Numbered from the stretch's first letter, positions 33,757 through 43,899 are shown. The stretch is DNA of 64,000 nt from Halanaerobium saccharolyticum (GCF_004362045.1 NZ_SNWX01000016.1:1-64000); one strand, 5' to 3'. Numbers and translations: made by a program. The notes: generated by a model not told the origin, from the letters alone.

Positions 33757-34083
33757 TTACAGTGTTTTAAACAGACGATCAAGCTGAACAATATATTTCG
33801 AAAATATTTCTTCATTAATACAGTAACAGACACGCGGGCCATCAATTCTTCCTTCTATCCAGCCAGTATCTTTTAATATTTTAAGATGCTGAGAGACAGT
33901 AGACTGAGCAATCGGCAGCTGATCAACTATACTGCTGACCATACACTGGTTTTCCGAAGGCAGCTCAGCCAGAATTTTAATTATTCTGAGCCGGTGCGGA
34001 TGGCTTAAACCTCTGGCCAGCTCAGCTAACTCATCATAATTTTCATTTTTAGTCTCTTTCTGCTTGAGTTCTTCTTTCATCAT
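33757..34083 (-). CDS. arsR: ArsR-family repressor
   Basis: A 108-residue metalloid-type winged-helix repressor. LARGLSHPHRLRIIKILAEL and LPIAQSTVSQHLKILKDTGW give the helix-turn-helix; GRIDGPRVCYCINEEIF is the wing and dimer edge. Cys residues lie at QCMV and CYC, which could bind arsenite, but the classical CVCxLC in the recognition helix is absent. ATG 34083 follows AGAGGTG. It lies downstream of arsM, whose promoter carries an inverted repeat in the -35. Confidence 0.87.
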   Translation of the reverse strand: MMKEELKQKETKNENYDELAELARGLSHPHRLRIIKILAELPSENQCMVSSIVDQLPIAQSTVSQHLKILKDTGWIEGRIDGPRVCYCINEEIFSKYIVQLDRLFKTL

Positions 34084-34199
34084 GTTCACCTCTAGCTTCT
34101 AAGATTGCAGTTTTTAGTTGTACATTAAAATCAAAGTTTTATAAAGAATATCAGGCAAAATAGCTTTAATTACTAAAATACAATTTAGATTTACTTGAA

Positions 34200-34997
34200 C
34201 TATTTTTCAGCTCTAATGTAGGCAGAATAAATATAATTATTAATATCGACTCCCGAAATCCAGTCTTCTACTATCTGATCACTGTGGCTTTTTCTTTCCA
34301 CCTCAATATTTTTAAATTCCAGTTCCTCTAAAATTGATATTAATTTTTCTCTGGCAATACTGCCGGTTACACAGCTGCTGTAATTATCAAGATTGGCCTT
34401 AAGCTCTTCTGGGAATTCTTCTGCTTTTAAGATATCAGAAATTGCAAGTCTGCCTCCATTTTTGAGTACTCTTTTTGCTTCAGCAAATACTTTAGCTTTA
34501 TTTGGTGACAAATTGATAACACAATTTGAAATTATTACATCAACACTGTTATCAGCTAAAGGAAGATCTTCAATTTCTCCTAAGATAAATTCTACATTTT
34601 CCACATTATTTTTTTGAGCATTATTTCTTGCCTTATTGATCATTGCCTCGGTCATATCAATGCCAATAACTCTGCCCTCTTTACCAACCTTTCTGGCTGC
34701 CAAAAAGACATCAAAACCGGCACCAGAGCCTAAATCAAGAACAGTCTCCCCTTTTTTTAAATTTGCAATTGCTCCCGGATTACCACAGCCGAGTCCATAA
34801 TTTGATTCTGCAAAAGCTGAATCCAATTCTTCTTTGTTGTAATCCATTTTTTCAGCAAGCTTTTTTGCTTTATCTTCTTCCTTTTCTGAACTTCCACAGC
34901 AGGATGAGCTGCAGCAGCCACCACTGTTATCTTCTTCCACTACTTTACTATAATTTTTCCTAACATTATCCTTTATCTTTGCTTCTTTATTCTGCAT
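34200..34997 (-). CDS. arsM: Arsenite S-adenosylmethionine methyltransferase
   Basis: A 265-residue class I methyltransferase that methylates arsenite. The SAM site VLDLGSGAGFDVFLAA is at about residues 86-101, with GIDMTEAMI following. The arsenic-binding Cys residues are retained in YGLGCGNPG, ISNCVINLSPNK and YSSCVTGSI. An N-terminal CCSSSCCG cluster (about 28-35) is an additional thiol patch, common in bacterial ArsM. Start ATG behind GGAGGG. It heads an arsM-arsR unit with its own promoter. Confidence 0.93.
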   Translation of the reverse strand: MQNKEAKIKDNVRKNYSKVVEEDNSGGCCSSSCCGSSEKEEDKAKKLAEKMDYNKEELDSAFAESNYGLGCGNPGAIANLKKGETVLDLGSGAGFDVFLAARKVGKEGRVIGIDMTEAMINKARNNAQKNNVENVEFILGEIEDLPLADNSVDVIISNCVINLSPNKAKVFAEAKRVLKNGGRLAISDILKAEEFPEELKANLDNYSSCVTGSIAREKLISILEELEFKNIEVERKSHSDQIVEDWISGVDINNYIYSAYIRAEK

Positions 34998-35018
34998 AGT
35001 TAATCCCTCCTAATTTTC

Positions 35019-35047
35019 ATTATAGCATAGTTATCGTTAATCGTAAA
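35019..35047 (-). promoter_or_regulatory. arsM promoter
   Basis: Minus strand: -35 TTTACG (35042-35047), exactly 17-bp spacer, -10 TATAAT (35019-35024). The -35 lies inside the inverted repeat at 35037-35058, which explains repression by ArsR. Confidence 0.8.
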
Positions 35048-35058
35048 TAGGCGATTAA
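35037..35058. promoter_or_regulatory. Putative ArsR operator
   Basis: Perfect arms TTAATCG and CGATTAA separated by 8 bases, overlapping the arsM -35. The geometry suits a winged-helix dimer. The binder is inferred to be the product of arsR. Confidence 0.7.
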
Positions 35059-35071
35059 TATAATAAATTAA

Positions 35072-35106
35072 TACCTGGTACCGAAAACCATTTCGGGTAC
35101 CAGGTG
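35072..35106. repeat. Dispersed palindromic repeat, copy B
   Basis: Arms ACCTGGTACC-GAAA and TTTCGGGTACCAGGT (one unpaired base) around a 4-base centre. It shares the ACCAGGTAC core with copies A and C but has a different inner stem. It lies 25 bases after the stop of the P-type ATPase gene. Confidence 0.75.
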
Positions 35107-35130
35107 CAAGTGAATCAATACACAAAGAGT

Positions 35131-37812
35131 TTAATTTGAACTCTTCCAGTTTAAGAACTGAATAATCGCCATCGGGATAATTACTGCTACCACTCCAGGC
35201 AGCCAGAGTGAAGCTGCAATTGGCACAGTAGATAAGATTCCCTGTAGTGCAGGTAGATAAATTGCTGCCAGCTGAAAGATAAAGCCGATTCCTACAGCAA
35301 GCCAGAGATATTTATTTTTTAAGACAGTCCTATCAAAGGCCAGTCCTGACTTGCGGCGGGCATTAAAGACATGGAAAAGCTGAATAAAAGCCAGCACAGA
35401 AAAACTTAGAGTCCGGCTCAGTTCCAGACTATAGCCGCTGTTTAAGGCCCAGACATATAAGATCATTGGTCCAGCAGCCAGAATCAGACTGTGCAGAGCG
35501 ACTTTCTTTTTAAAGTCCTTATCCATAATATTTCTTTCTGTTTTTGCTTCTTTTTCCATTATATTATCTTCTTCAACCTCCCAGGCCAGTGACAAGGCCG
35601 GGAAAACATCAATCACAACATTAATCCATAAGATCTGCATTGCAATTAAGGGCAGCGGCAGATTGAAAATGATTCCAATAAAAATATAGATTATTTTGCT
35701 CAGATTATTTGAGAAAAGATAATAAATGAACTTTTGAATATTATCAAAAATAACCCTACCTTCTCGAACAGCGGTTACTATTGTAGCAAAATCATCATCA
35801 AGCAGCACCATATCTGATGCTTCCCGGGCAACCTGAGTTCCTCTTTCCCCCATTGAAACACCGATATCTGCCTTTTTGAGTGCAGGTGCATCATTAACTC
35901 CATCACCTGTCATTGCTGTGATTTCCTGATCCTCATTTAAGACATCTATAATCTGCAGTTTATTTGCCGGTGTAACTCGAGAGAAAACTGAATTATTTTT
36001 TATGAGATCTTTTACTTCAGAATCAGAAGCTGCCGAAATCTGCTGACCGCTGATAACATTGTCACTGCCTGCAATACCGACCTTGCCGGCAATAGCTGCC
36101 GCTGTATCAGTCTGGTCACCGGTAAGCATCTTAATTGTAATTCCTGCTTTTTTGGTATCTTCTATTGCTTTTTTAACCGACTGACGTGGTGGATCAATGA
36201 TTGCTGTCAGGGCCAGGAAAGTTAAACCTTCTTCAATATTATCCTTAAGCGCTTCTTCAGAATTCAGGTTTTCTCCCGCATTAAAAGCGACTCCCAGAAT
36301 TCTTAAACCTTCTTCACCCAGCTTTTTATTTGCCTTTCGAATTTTATCTTTTTCATCTTCACTTAATTCTTTTATTTCTCCATCAATTAAAATCGAATCA
36401 CACATCTCCAGTACAACATCAGGTGAACCCTTTAAATAAAGTTGTTTTTCCTGCTCAGGTGTAGCATAAGAAACAGCCATATACATATTATCAGAGCTGA
36501 AAGGAATTCCGGCAAGCTGCTGATAGCCTTCCTCTTTTAAACTCTCTTTGGAAAAGCCAGCCTTTCTGCCGGCTGTTAAAAGAGCTCCCTCAGTTGCTTC
36601 TCCCAGCACCTTATACTGTCCATCTTCTTTAGTTAATTCAGCTGAAGTACAGAGCATCGCAGCTTTTAGCGCCAGCTTCAGATCATTTGCCTGACTTAAA
36701 TCTATTTTGCTGCCAGCTGCAGAAAACTCACCCTCCGGTTTGTAGCCGGTACCGCTAATTTCTATTTCCTGATCATTTAAAAACATTTTGCTCAGAGTCA
36801 TCTGATTTTCAGTAATTGTTCCAGTTTTATCTGTACAGATGGTTGTTACTGAGCCCAGAGTTTCAACTGCCAGGAGCTCTCTAACCAGAGCATTATGCTC
36901 AACCATCTTTTTCATTCCAATTGCAAGGGTGATTGTAGCAATAATTGGCAGCCCTTCCGGTACCGCTGCAATGGCAAGGGCAATCCCAGTTTTTACTGTT
37001 TCATAAACGGGACGACCCATAATTATCCCAAGCACAGTCAAAATTGCTATTACCACCAGCGTAATTACAACCAGAGATTTACCGAGTTTATCAAGCCTCT
37101 TCTCCAGTGGGGTTTTTCCTTCTTTGGTTTCATCCAACATGGCTCCGATTTTCCCAATTTCGGTATCCTCGGCAGTAGCTGTAACAATTGCTTTCCCTTT
37201 ACCGCGAGCGGCTGTTGTTCCCATGTAAACCATATTGTTTCTGTCAGCCAGAGTTTTTTCTTCTTCAAATTGGGCTTCAGCATCTTTACTCACACTCTCA
37301 GACTCTCCGGTTAAAGAAGCCTCGTTAACTGTCAGATTTTGAGCTTCAATCAGTCGGGAATCAGCCGGTATCTGATCTCCTTCTTTGATAAAAAAGATAT
37401 CTCCCGGCACCAGCTTTTGAGCTTCAATTTCCTTTTTTCTGCCAGAACGAAGAACTATCGCTTTTTTGCTAAGTACATTTTTTAAAGAAGAAACAGCTTT
37501 CTGAGCCTGATATTCAGTCACAAAACCTATAATTGTATTAAAAACTATAACTGCTAAAATTGCAAATCCTTCCAGACTATCACCAATTAAAAAGGCCAGT
37601 GCACCAGCTATAATAAGGATGATAATTATCAGATCTTTAAGCTGATTTAAGAGGATTTTCCAGAATGAAACTCCCTTAGATTCCCGCAGCTTATTTTCTC
37701 CGTACTTTTCTCGCTTTTTTTCTACAGCCTCCTGGCTGAGACCCTGCTCAGGATCTGTATCAAACTCTTTAACTATCTCATCTATTTTCTTTCTATAATA
37801 ATTTTGACTCAA
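35131..37812 (-). CDS. P-type Ca2+-transporting ATPase (type IIA)
   Basis: An 893-residue membrane cation pump with about ten transmembrane helices. Phosphorylation motif DKTGTITEN, actuator TGES in SLTGESESVS, hinge GDGVNDAPAL, and M4 cation site AVPEGLPI with the Glu of SERCA-type pumps. In M6, ILWINVVIDVFPAL keeps the Asn and Asp ligands. The N-terminal cation-ATPase domain (EFDTDPEQGLSQEAVEKKRE) is present. It exports Ca2+, or possibly Mn2+. It is monocistronic. Start ATG behind GGAGGTT. Confidence 0.92.
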   Translation of the reverse strand: MSQNYYRKKIDEIVKEFDTDPEQGLSQEAVEKKREKYGENKLRESKGVSFWKILLNQLKDLIIIILIIAGALAFLIGDSLEGFAILAVIVFNTIIGFVTEYQAQKAVSSLKNVLSKKAIVLRSGRKKEIEAQKLVPGDIFFIKEGDQIPADSRLIEAQNLTVNEASLTGESESVSKDAEAQFEEEKTLADRNNMVYMGTTAARGKGKAIVTATAEDTEIGKIGAMLDETKEGKTPLEKRLDKLGKSLVVITLVVIAILTVLGIIMGRPVYETVKTGIALAIAAVPEGLPIIATITLAIGMKKMVEHNALVRELLAVETLGSVTTICTDKTGTITENQMTLSKMFLNDQEIEISGTGYKPEGEFSAAGSKIDLSQANDLKLALKAAMLCTSAELTKEDGQYKVLGEATEGALLTAGRKAGFSKESLKEEGYQQLAGIPFSSDNMYMAVSYATPEQEKQLYLKGSPDVVLEMCDSILIDGEIKELSEDEKDKIRKANKKLGEEGLRILGVAFNAGENLNSEEALKDNIEEGLTFLALTAIIDPPRQSVKKAIEDTKKAGITIKMLTGDQTDTAAAIAGKVGIAGSDNVISGQQISAASDSEVKDLIKNNSVFSRVTPANKLQIIDVLNEDQEITAMTGDGVNDAPALKKADIGVSMGERGTQVAREASDMVLLDDDFATIVTAVREGRVIFDNIQKFIYYLFSNNLSKIIYIFIGIIFNLPLPLIAMQILWINVVIDVFPALSLAWEVEEDNIMEKEAKTERNIMDKDFKKKVALHSLILAAGPMILYVWALNSGYSLELSRTLSFSVLAFIQLFHVFNARRKSGLAFDRTVLKNKYLWLAVGIGFIFQLAAIYLPALQGILSTVPIAASLWLPGVVAVIIPMAIIQFLNWKSSN

Positions 37813-37936
37813 TTTAGAACCTCCTCTACTCTAATAATTTTAGCTTCGTATTAATTATATTTTTCTACAAAATATGGAATTTCCCTTGTTTTAAAAAGAA
37901 AAATCCTCTAACTAGATTTTTTTATAAAACAAAAAT

Positions 37937-37955
37937 GCCCGCCTTAAAGACGGAC
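37937..37955 (-). terminator. Terminator of the GH31 operon
   Basis: On the minus strand GTCCGTC pairs with GGCGGGC (two G-U pairs) over a 5-base loop, then ATTTTTGTTTT. It lies about 75 bases past the stop of the last GH31 gene. Confidence 0.8.
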
Positions 37956-38028
37956 ACCCAATTAAAATATTATTTTACTCTATACATAAAAACTATCTAT
38001 AGCAAAAATTTGATCCTGTTTTTATAAT

Positions 38029-40398
38029 TTAAGCTTTAATCAATTCAACTTTGCTAAAGTCACCATCAATATTAAAAAGTATGCTTTGAGATCCTTTTTC
38101 AAAATCAATTTTTTGAGTATCAACTCTTACTTCATCTATTTTTGTATTAAAAAATTCAATTTTAAAACTACTGTAAAGTTCATCATATCGCTGTTTTTTG
38201 AGATCCAAAGTCACTTCATAGCTCTGATCATTTTCCTCCTGAATAAATTTATATAAATTAAATTCACCCTCTCTATAAGCAAAGCTTTGACCATCATCCT
38301 GATAATGGAGGTAATCACCCTCACCAGGATAAATTTTAAGTTTGAGCTCATCCATTTTCTTTTCGCCAATATAATTTTGGACCTCATAATTTGGAATAAT
38401 GCTGCCTTTTTTAATATACATCGGCAGAGTATCTAAAGGGCTTTCTTTTAAAATATAATTATTACCCTGATGTTCTTCTCCCGTCCAGTAGTCTAGCCAT
38501 TTTCCGTCTGGTAAATACACTTTTCTATACTTCTGGCCCTGCTGTACTACTGGAGCCATCAATATATTTTCTCCGGCAAGGAACTGATCATTTAAATTAT
38601 AGGTGTTGCTGTCACTCTGATTATGTAAAAAGAGCGGCCTCATAACAGGCAGTCCAGTTTTTTTTCCCTGCCAGAGTAAATCATAGAGATAAGGAATAAA
38701 TTTATATCTTAATTTTATATATTTTTTTGAAATTTCTTCAACCTCTTGCTTAAAAGCCCAGGGTTCCTGATCTCTACTGCCTATACTGCTGTGATTGCGA
38801 AATAGAGGTGTAAAAATACTTGCCTGATACCAGCGTGTTAATAATTCTGCAGTAGCATCAGAACCAAAACCTCCTATATCAGTTCCAGAAAAGCTAAGTC
38901 CACTAAGCCCCATATTCATCAGCATCGGAAGTGCCATCCGCAAATGCTGCCAAAGGCTATGATTATCTCCCGTCCAGAAGGTAGAATATTTTTGAGTTCC
39001 AGCATAAGAGGCACGGGTAATTACAAAAGGACGTTTATTACTTACTTTATTTATACCTTCATAGGTGGATTTCGACATTAAATGTCCATAAATATTGTGT
39101 GCTTCTTTATGCTCCATTTTCTGACCATCATTATCAAAGCGCACATCTTCAGGTAAAGGTCCATTAAAACTGGCAGGTTCATTCATATCATTCCAGATAC
39201 CATCTATTCCAATTTCCAATAATTTTTGATGATTATTACCCCACCACGCTCTGCAGTCTGAATTAATAAAATCAGGGAAAATACATTCTCCGGGCCAGAC
39301 TTCATTAACATAGGGAATTCCATCCTGATCGGTTAAATAAAATCCATTTTCAAGACACTGATCATAAACCTGATATCCTTTTTCTTTTTTGACACCGGGA
39401 TCAATAATTGTAACAACTTTAAAACCCTTTTGGTGGAGATTTTCAATCATTTCCTTCATATTTTTAAACTTATTATCATCCCAGGTAAAAACCTTATAAT
39501 CATCCATATAATCAATATCTAAATAAATTACATCACAGGGAATATCTTTTTTTCTAAAGTTATCAGCAATCTCCTCAACTCGCTCACGACTGTGATAACT
39601 CCAGCGGCTCTGCTGATTCCCCAGAGTCCATTTTTGTGGCAGGGGAGTTTTCCCTGTTAATTTAGTATAGGAATCTATTACTTTTTTAGCTGAAGGACCG
39701 TTAATGAAATAATAATTCAAACTGCCGCCTTCAGCAGCATAATAAAAATAGTCGTCATTCTCTTTGCCAAAATCAAAATAGGATCTAAAAGTATTATCAA
39801 AAAACAAACCATAAGCATAATCACCTTTCAATCCCAGTATAAAGGGGATTGACTTATACAAAACTTCAAAACTCTCTACATGGGGTGAAGGGTCATCAGT
39901 GTTCCAGAGCTGATAACTGTAGCCTTTTTTATTTAAATGACCGGTTCTATCTCCTAAACCATAAAATTTTTCTTCAGCAGTTATTTCTTTTAATACTTCA
40001 ACAGGCTGATTCTTTAATTCTTCCTGCAATTTATGTCCCTCTTCTTCTGCAATATTACTACTTTTTCTTCTGATAAAGGGATCTCTTTTCTTGGAATAAT
40101 CTTTAGAAATCGGATTATGATCTAAATCATAAAAATCCACTTTGAAATCATTTTTTATTTCAATAATTAGTTCTGCTGTAGTTATTATCAATTTACCTTT
40201 TTTATTCTCAACTTCAAAGTCAAGCTCCGCAGAATTAAAATTATTATCCTCAACCGCAAAAGAATTATAATCTTTGTAATCTGCTTCAAAAAGTTGAATA
40301 ACTCCTGCTTCAATTATTTTAATAAAATAAATCTGAGATTCATAAACTAATTTAATTTGATTATTTTCAACTTGATAGTCTTTTAATTTAGCTGCCAA
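38029..40398 (-). CDS. GH31 alpha-glucosidase-type glycosidase
   Basis: A 789-residue protein starting at TTG 40398, behind TTAGGAGTG, overlapping the previous gene's end by 11 bases. The catalytic (beta/alpha)8 barrel carries the nucleophile Asp in WNDMNEPASF (about residue 404) and the acid Asp in TFWTGDNHS (about 477); GLSFSGTDIGGF follows. These are GH31 retaining alpha-glucosidase signatures. It has no signal peptide, so it should act in the cytoplasm on imported oligosaccharides. It is the last gene of the SorC-controlled operon. Confidence 0.92.
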   Translation of the reverse strand: MAAKLKDYQVENNQIKLVYESQIYFIKIIEAGVIQLFEADYKDYNSFAVEDNNFNSAELDFEVENKKGKLIITTAELIIEIKNDFKVDFYDLDHNPISKDYSKKRDPFIRRKSSNIAEEEGHKLQEELKNQPVEVLKEITAEEKFYGLGDRTGHLNKKGYSYQLWNTDDPSPHVESFEVLYKSIPFILGLKGDYAYGLFFDNTFRSYFDFGKENDDYFYYAAEGGSLNYYFINGPSAKKVIDSYTKLTGKTPLPQKWTLGNQQSRWSYHSRERVEEIADNFRKKDIPCDVIYLDIDYMDDYKVFTWDDNKFKNMKEMIENLHQKGFKVVTIIDPGVKKEKGYQVYDQCLENGFYLTDQDGIPYVNEVWPGECIFPDFINSDCRAWWGNNHQKLLEIGIDGIWNDMNEPASFNGPLPEDVRFDNDGQKMEHKEAHNIYGHLMSKSTYEGINKVSNKRPFVITRASYAGTQKYSTFWTGDNHSLWQHLRMALPMLMNMGLSGLSFSGTDIGGFGSDATAELLTRWYQASIFTPLFRNHSSIGSRDQEPWAFKQEVEEISKKYIKLRYKFIPYLYDLLWQGKKTGLPVMRPLFLHNQSDSNTYNLNDQFLAGENILMAPVVQQGQKYRKVYLPDGKWLDYWTGEEHQGNNYILKESPLDTLPMYIKKGSIIPNYEVQNYIGEKKMDELKLKIYPGEGDYLHYQDDGQSFAYREGEFNLYKFIQEENDQSYEVTLDLKKQRYDELYSSFKIEFFNTKIDEVRVDTQKIDFEKGSQSILFNIDGDFSKVELIKA

Positions 40399-41194
40399 AT
40401 TTATCACTCCTAATATCACTTTTAATATAATCAGATAACAAATCAATTGTATTTCTTTGAGAAGAATTAATTATTTTGCTTAGATAATCATTTAAAAAGC
40501 CTAATATTTTTTCAGCTGCTGAAAACAGTTCAGCTGCAATGATTTGATTAATCTCTAAAGTCAATTCAGGATAATTATATTCAAATCTTCTAAATGGGTC
40601 AAGGTTATCTAAATTATTTAACTCAGAACTTTCAATATTCTTTTCTATTAACAATAATAATTGCCTTAATGCTTTTTCTTTAATAAAATAATGCGCACTA
40701 ATCTTTTCGCCTCTTTTATATCTTCCAATCCCAATAAAAATATTTGTCAACAAATTACCCATCAAAACCTTATTATCTTCCAATAAATTAGAAGATTCAG
40801 AAGTATCATTTCTTATTTTTTCTATATAATCTGTAATCTCAAATTTATCAATTAAAAGTCTATAACTATTGATTTTAAGATTTTTTAAATTTTCTAATTC
40901 AAAGACAGCATATTCAATTAAGTGCATATTTTCAAAAATTATTTTTCTGCTGTTGGCCGACTCTTTATAGGTAAAAAGAACTTCTTCATTATCTGGAATC
41001 CAGAAAAGATTATTTATATACTTCTCTTGACTGCCCTTTTTTACAATTATAGAAAAATCATGATCAGACCAGAGATCTGGATCATGATCTTTCTCAGCCA
41101 TAGAACCAAGTGCCAAAAGTGCTATAATATCATTCTCAGGTTTCAGGTTCTGACACAATTTTTTTGTGAATTTATGATAATTTTTTAATTCCAT
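40388..41194 (-). CDS. Nucleotidyltransferase-fold protein inside the glycosidase operon
   Basis: 268 residues. LLALGSMAEKDHDPDLWSDH, followed by DF, gives a polymerase-beta-type nucleotidyltransferase site (GS followed by DxD). The remainder is helical, resembling streptomycin/lincosamide adenylyltransferase-like proteins. It lies 5 bases after one GH31 gene and overlaps the next by 11, so it is co-translated with them. Why a nucleotidyltransferase should accompany sugar hydrolases is unclear. Start ATG, without a strong Shine-Dalgarno site. Confidence 0.7.
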   Translation of the reverse strand: MELKNYHKFTKKLCQNLKPENDIIALLALGSMAEKDHDPDLWSDHDFSIIVKKGSQEKYINNLFWIPDNEEVLFTYKESANSRKIIFENMHLIEYAVFELENLKNLKINSYRLLIDKFEITDYIEKIRNDTSESSNLLEDNKVLMGNLLTNIFIGIGRYKRGEKISAHYFIKEKALRQLLLLIEKNIESSELNNLDNLDPFRRFEYNYPELTLEINQIIAAELFSAAEKILGFLNDYLSKIINSSQRNTIDLLSDYIKSDIRSDKFGS

Positions 41195-41199
41195 TTAAA

Positions 41200-43869
41200 T
41201 CACTCATTAGTTATTTTATAGACAAAGAAATCACTATTATTTTTCGTTTTAGAAATTAAAGTGTTGTCAAATCTATCTTCTTTAGCTATTATATATATTT
41301 CTTTTAAATCTCCTTTAAAATTCGCCTTTATTTTATTACCGGATTGAGTTAATATAATCTGATTATTTAAATCATCTTCAAATGTGTATTCTTCTATATT
41401 TCCATTGACCCAGAAAGTAAGTCTCTCATATTCATCTAAATCATTACCTATAAAATTACCAATCTCAAAATCATGATTCAGATTAAGTGGAATAACAGAA
41501 TTATTCTTTATAAAAACAGGTATTTTCTCTAAATTTGCTAAATGCTTAATTAACTGATTACCCTGATATTCTCTTCCGTTCCAGAAATCAATCCACTCAC
41601 CTGCTGGTAAATATATATCTCTCTGACGAGAATCTTTTTCTACTATCGGAGCAATTAACAATTGTCTGCCAAATAAGTACTGATCTTCAATATTTTTTAC
41701 ATAATTATCTTCAGGATAATCATAGACAAGAGGTCTCATCATTGGCTCATAATTTTTCGCTGCCTTATCTGCTTCCTGGTAAATATATGGTATTAAATTC
41801 ATTCTCAAATTTGCATAATCTCTATAAATATTTAAAACTTCTTCACTCTCTGTTCTTTCCGCAATATTCCAGGGGCTGCGGTCCCAGTTATCTGTTTCAA
41901 GATAATTTTCAGAGTGAAACTGCATTACCGGACAAAAAACCGCCATTTGAGTTGAGCGGATAAATAATTCTGCTGTTGGAATTTCGCCAGAAAAACCGCC
42001 AATATCCCAGCCCCAAAAAGGGTTACCAGAGATATTCATTGATAGCCCGGCAACAATCATATTTTTTAATGTCTCAAAATCTGAGATCTGATCTCCACCC
42101 CAGTAAATAGGATATTTTTGAGCACCACTAAAACCCGCTCGACTAAAGGTGATTCTCTCATCTCCTATAAAATCATTATAGGCTTTAATATAGCTAATTG
42201 GATATTCATTTCTCATTTCCATACCAGTTTTACCATCAGCAAATTTTATATTTTCATCAAAAACAAATTCTCCTCCATCTGTTTTAAAACCATCTACATC
42301 AAGATCATCAATTAAATAATTTCTTTTTTCAAACCACCATTTTACTGCCTTAGGATTATTAAAGTCTAAAAGCAGACTACCTTTAAACCAGCCATCAAGT
42401 ATTCTATAAGGACTCCCATCTTCATTTAAAACACAGTAATTATTCTCTATCACAAATTTTTCATCATTTAGGTGCTGCTGATTATTATTTTCTGGTTTTC
42501 TGATAATCGGAATCTGCCATAAAATAAATTTTAAGTTATTCTGATGAATATTTTCTACCATAGCTTTCGGATCAGGCCATTTTCCTTCTTTACTAAAATC
42601 AAAATCATCATAATCAAAACTTTCTTTTCCATCTTTTAAATTATATTCAGCCTCATTAAAGATATAGAAAGTTGATTCATCACTCCAGGCTTCAGCTACA
42701 ATAACAGTTGCAGGAATTTCAAATTTATTCATTAATTCCATCTGTTTGGTAATGATATCCTGACTACTCCAGCTATTACCTGACATCCAGGGTCCAAAAA
42801 CCCATTTAGGCGGCAATTTTGCCCCACCTACTTTTTGTAGATATTTCTTTAAAATTGATTTAGGATTTCCGGTAAATAAGTCAAAGTCTAGATTCGTGCT
42901 ATTACTATTCAGCTGGGTCTTGATTTTTAAGATTTTATTACCTTGATTTAAGGAAAATTTAATGTAATTTGGAGTATTAATATTTAATCCAAAACCACTT
43001 AAAGTAAAGAAAAATGGCACTGGTATATAAGTTTTATCTTCCTGATACAAATATTCGTTATAAACACAAATATCTGGTGCTAATTCTTTTTGATTTAAAC
43101 AGTTATATCTTTCTCCAAAACCAAAGAAATCTTCTGCATTATTTTTAAAATTAATTTTTAGCTCAAACTTACCATTAAAATAATCAACTAATTCAAAAGG
43201 AGCTAAAATTTCGTTCTCTGATTCTAATAACACTTCTTTCTTTTTCTTAATAATTATCTTGAAAGCTTCTTTAGTAATTTGAACTATAATTCCAGTCCTA
43301 TTATCTTTTAATGAGTATTTATCATTAGTTTTATTAAATTCACATCTTTCTTCTCCTTTAATGTTTATTTTCTCTAAAGAAAAAGAACTGCGTAAATTGC
43401 CCTTATCAAAATAAAAATAAATTCTGGGGTTTATATTTAATATCTCTGAGAAAACAACTTCTAAAAAATTATTTTCTTTATTATAATTAACTTTTTTAAT
43501 AGTATCTACTTTATAATTTTTTCCAGTAATAAACTCAAATTTATCAGAGTTAATATTAACATGTTTATTATTAATACTAATATTATATTCAATTTTATCT
43601 TCAGCAGAAAATCTTCCTAATTCAAACTTGTAATATTTTTTTTCATTCACATGATCAATTACGATCTCAGAATTTATGCTTTTCTGTTCTTTTCCATTCA
43701 ATTTCCAATTCAAAAAAACATCTTTTTCAGGTATATTATTTGGTTCAATAACTGCTTTTACAATTACAAAATCATCTTTAATAGGCTTTCTAGGTATTCT
43801 TTCAAAATCAAAACTCCTATATGGATCATTAAAACCTTCGGGTATATGTTTAATATTATATTCTTTCAT
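41200..43869 (-). CDS. GH31-family glycosidase with N-terminal accessory domain
   Basis: 889 residues, larger and more divergent than the GH31 at 38029. The N-terminal 100 residues form a beta-rich accessory domain (NIPEKDVFLNWKLNGKEQ). The barrel shows the nucleophile Asp in DGFKTDGGEF (about 529) and the acid in YWGGDQISDF (about 590), then SGNPFWGWDIGGFSGE. The KTDGGE variant occurs in alpha-xylosidase/sulfoquinovosidase-like branches, so the specificity may differ from the second enzyme. No signal peptide. Start ATG behind AGGAGAG. Confidence 0.88.
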   Translation of the reverse strand: MKEYNIKHIPEGFNDPYRSFDFERIPRKPIKDDFVIVKAVIEPNNIPEKDVFLNWKLNGKEQKSINSEIVIDHVNEKKYYKFELGRFSAEDKIEYNISINNKHVNINSDKFEFITGKNYKVDTIKKVNYNKENNFLEVVFSEILNINPRIYFYFDKGNLRSSFSLEKINIKGEERCEFNKTNDKYSLKDNRTGIIVQITKEAFKIIIKKKKEVLLESENEILAPFELVDYFNGKFELKINFKNNAEDFFGFGERYNCLNQKELAPDICVYNEYLYQEDKTYIPVPFFFTLSGFGLNINTPNYIKFSLNQGNKILKIKTQLNSNSTNLDFDLFTGNPKSILKKYLQKVGGAKLPPKWVFGPWMSGNSWSSQDIITKQMELMNKFEIPATVIVAEAWSDESTFYIFNEAEYNLKDGKESFDYDDFDFSKEGKWPDPKAMVENIHQNNLKFILWQIPIIRKPENNNQQHLNDEKFVIENNYCVLNEDGSPYRILDGWFKGSLLLDFNNPKAVKWWFEKRNYLIDDLDVDGFKTDGGEFVFDENIKFADGKTGMEMRNEYPISYIKAYNDFIGDERITFSRAGFSGAQKYPIYWGGDQISDFETLKNMIVAGLSMNISGNPFWGWDIGGFSGEIPTAELFIRSTQMAVFCPVMQFHSENYLETDNWDRSPWNIAERTESEEVLNIYRDYANLRMNLIPYIYQEADKAAKNYEPMMRPLVYDYPEDNYVKNIEDQYLFGRQLLIAPIVEKDSRQRDIYLPAGEWIDFWNGREYQGNQLIKHLANLEKIPVFIKNNSVIPLNLNHDFEIGNFIGNDLDEYERLTFWVNGNIEEYTFEDDLNNQIILTQSGNKIKANFKGDLKEIYIIAKEDRFDNTLISKTKNNSDFFVYKITNE

Positions 43870-43899
43870 AGTTAATCTCTCCTAAATTTATAAAATTAT

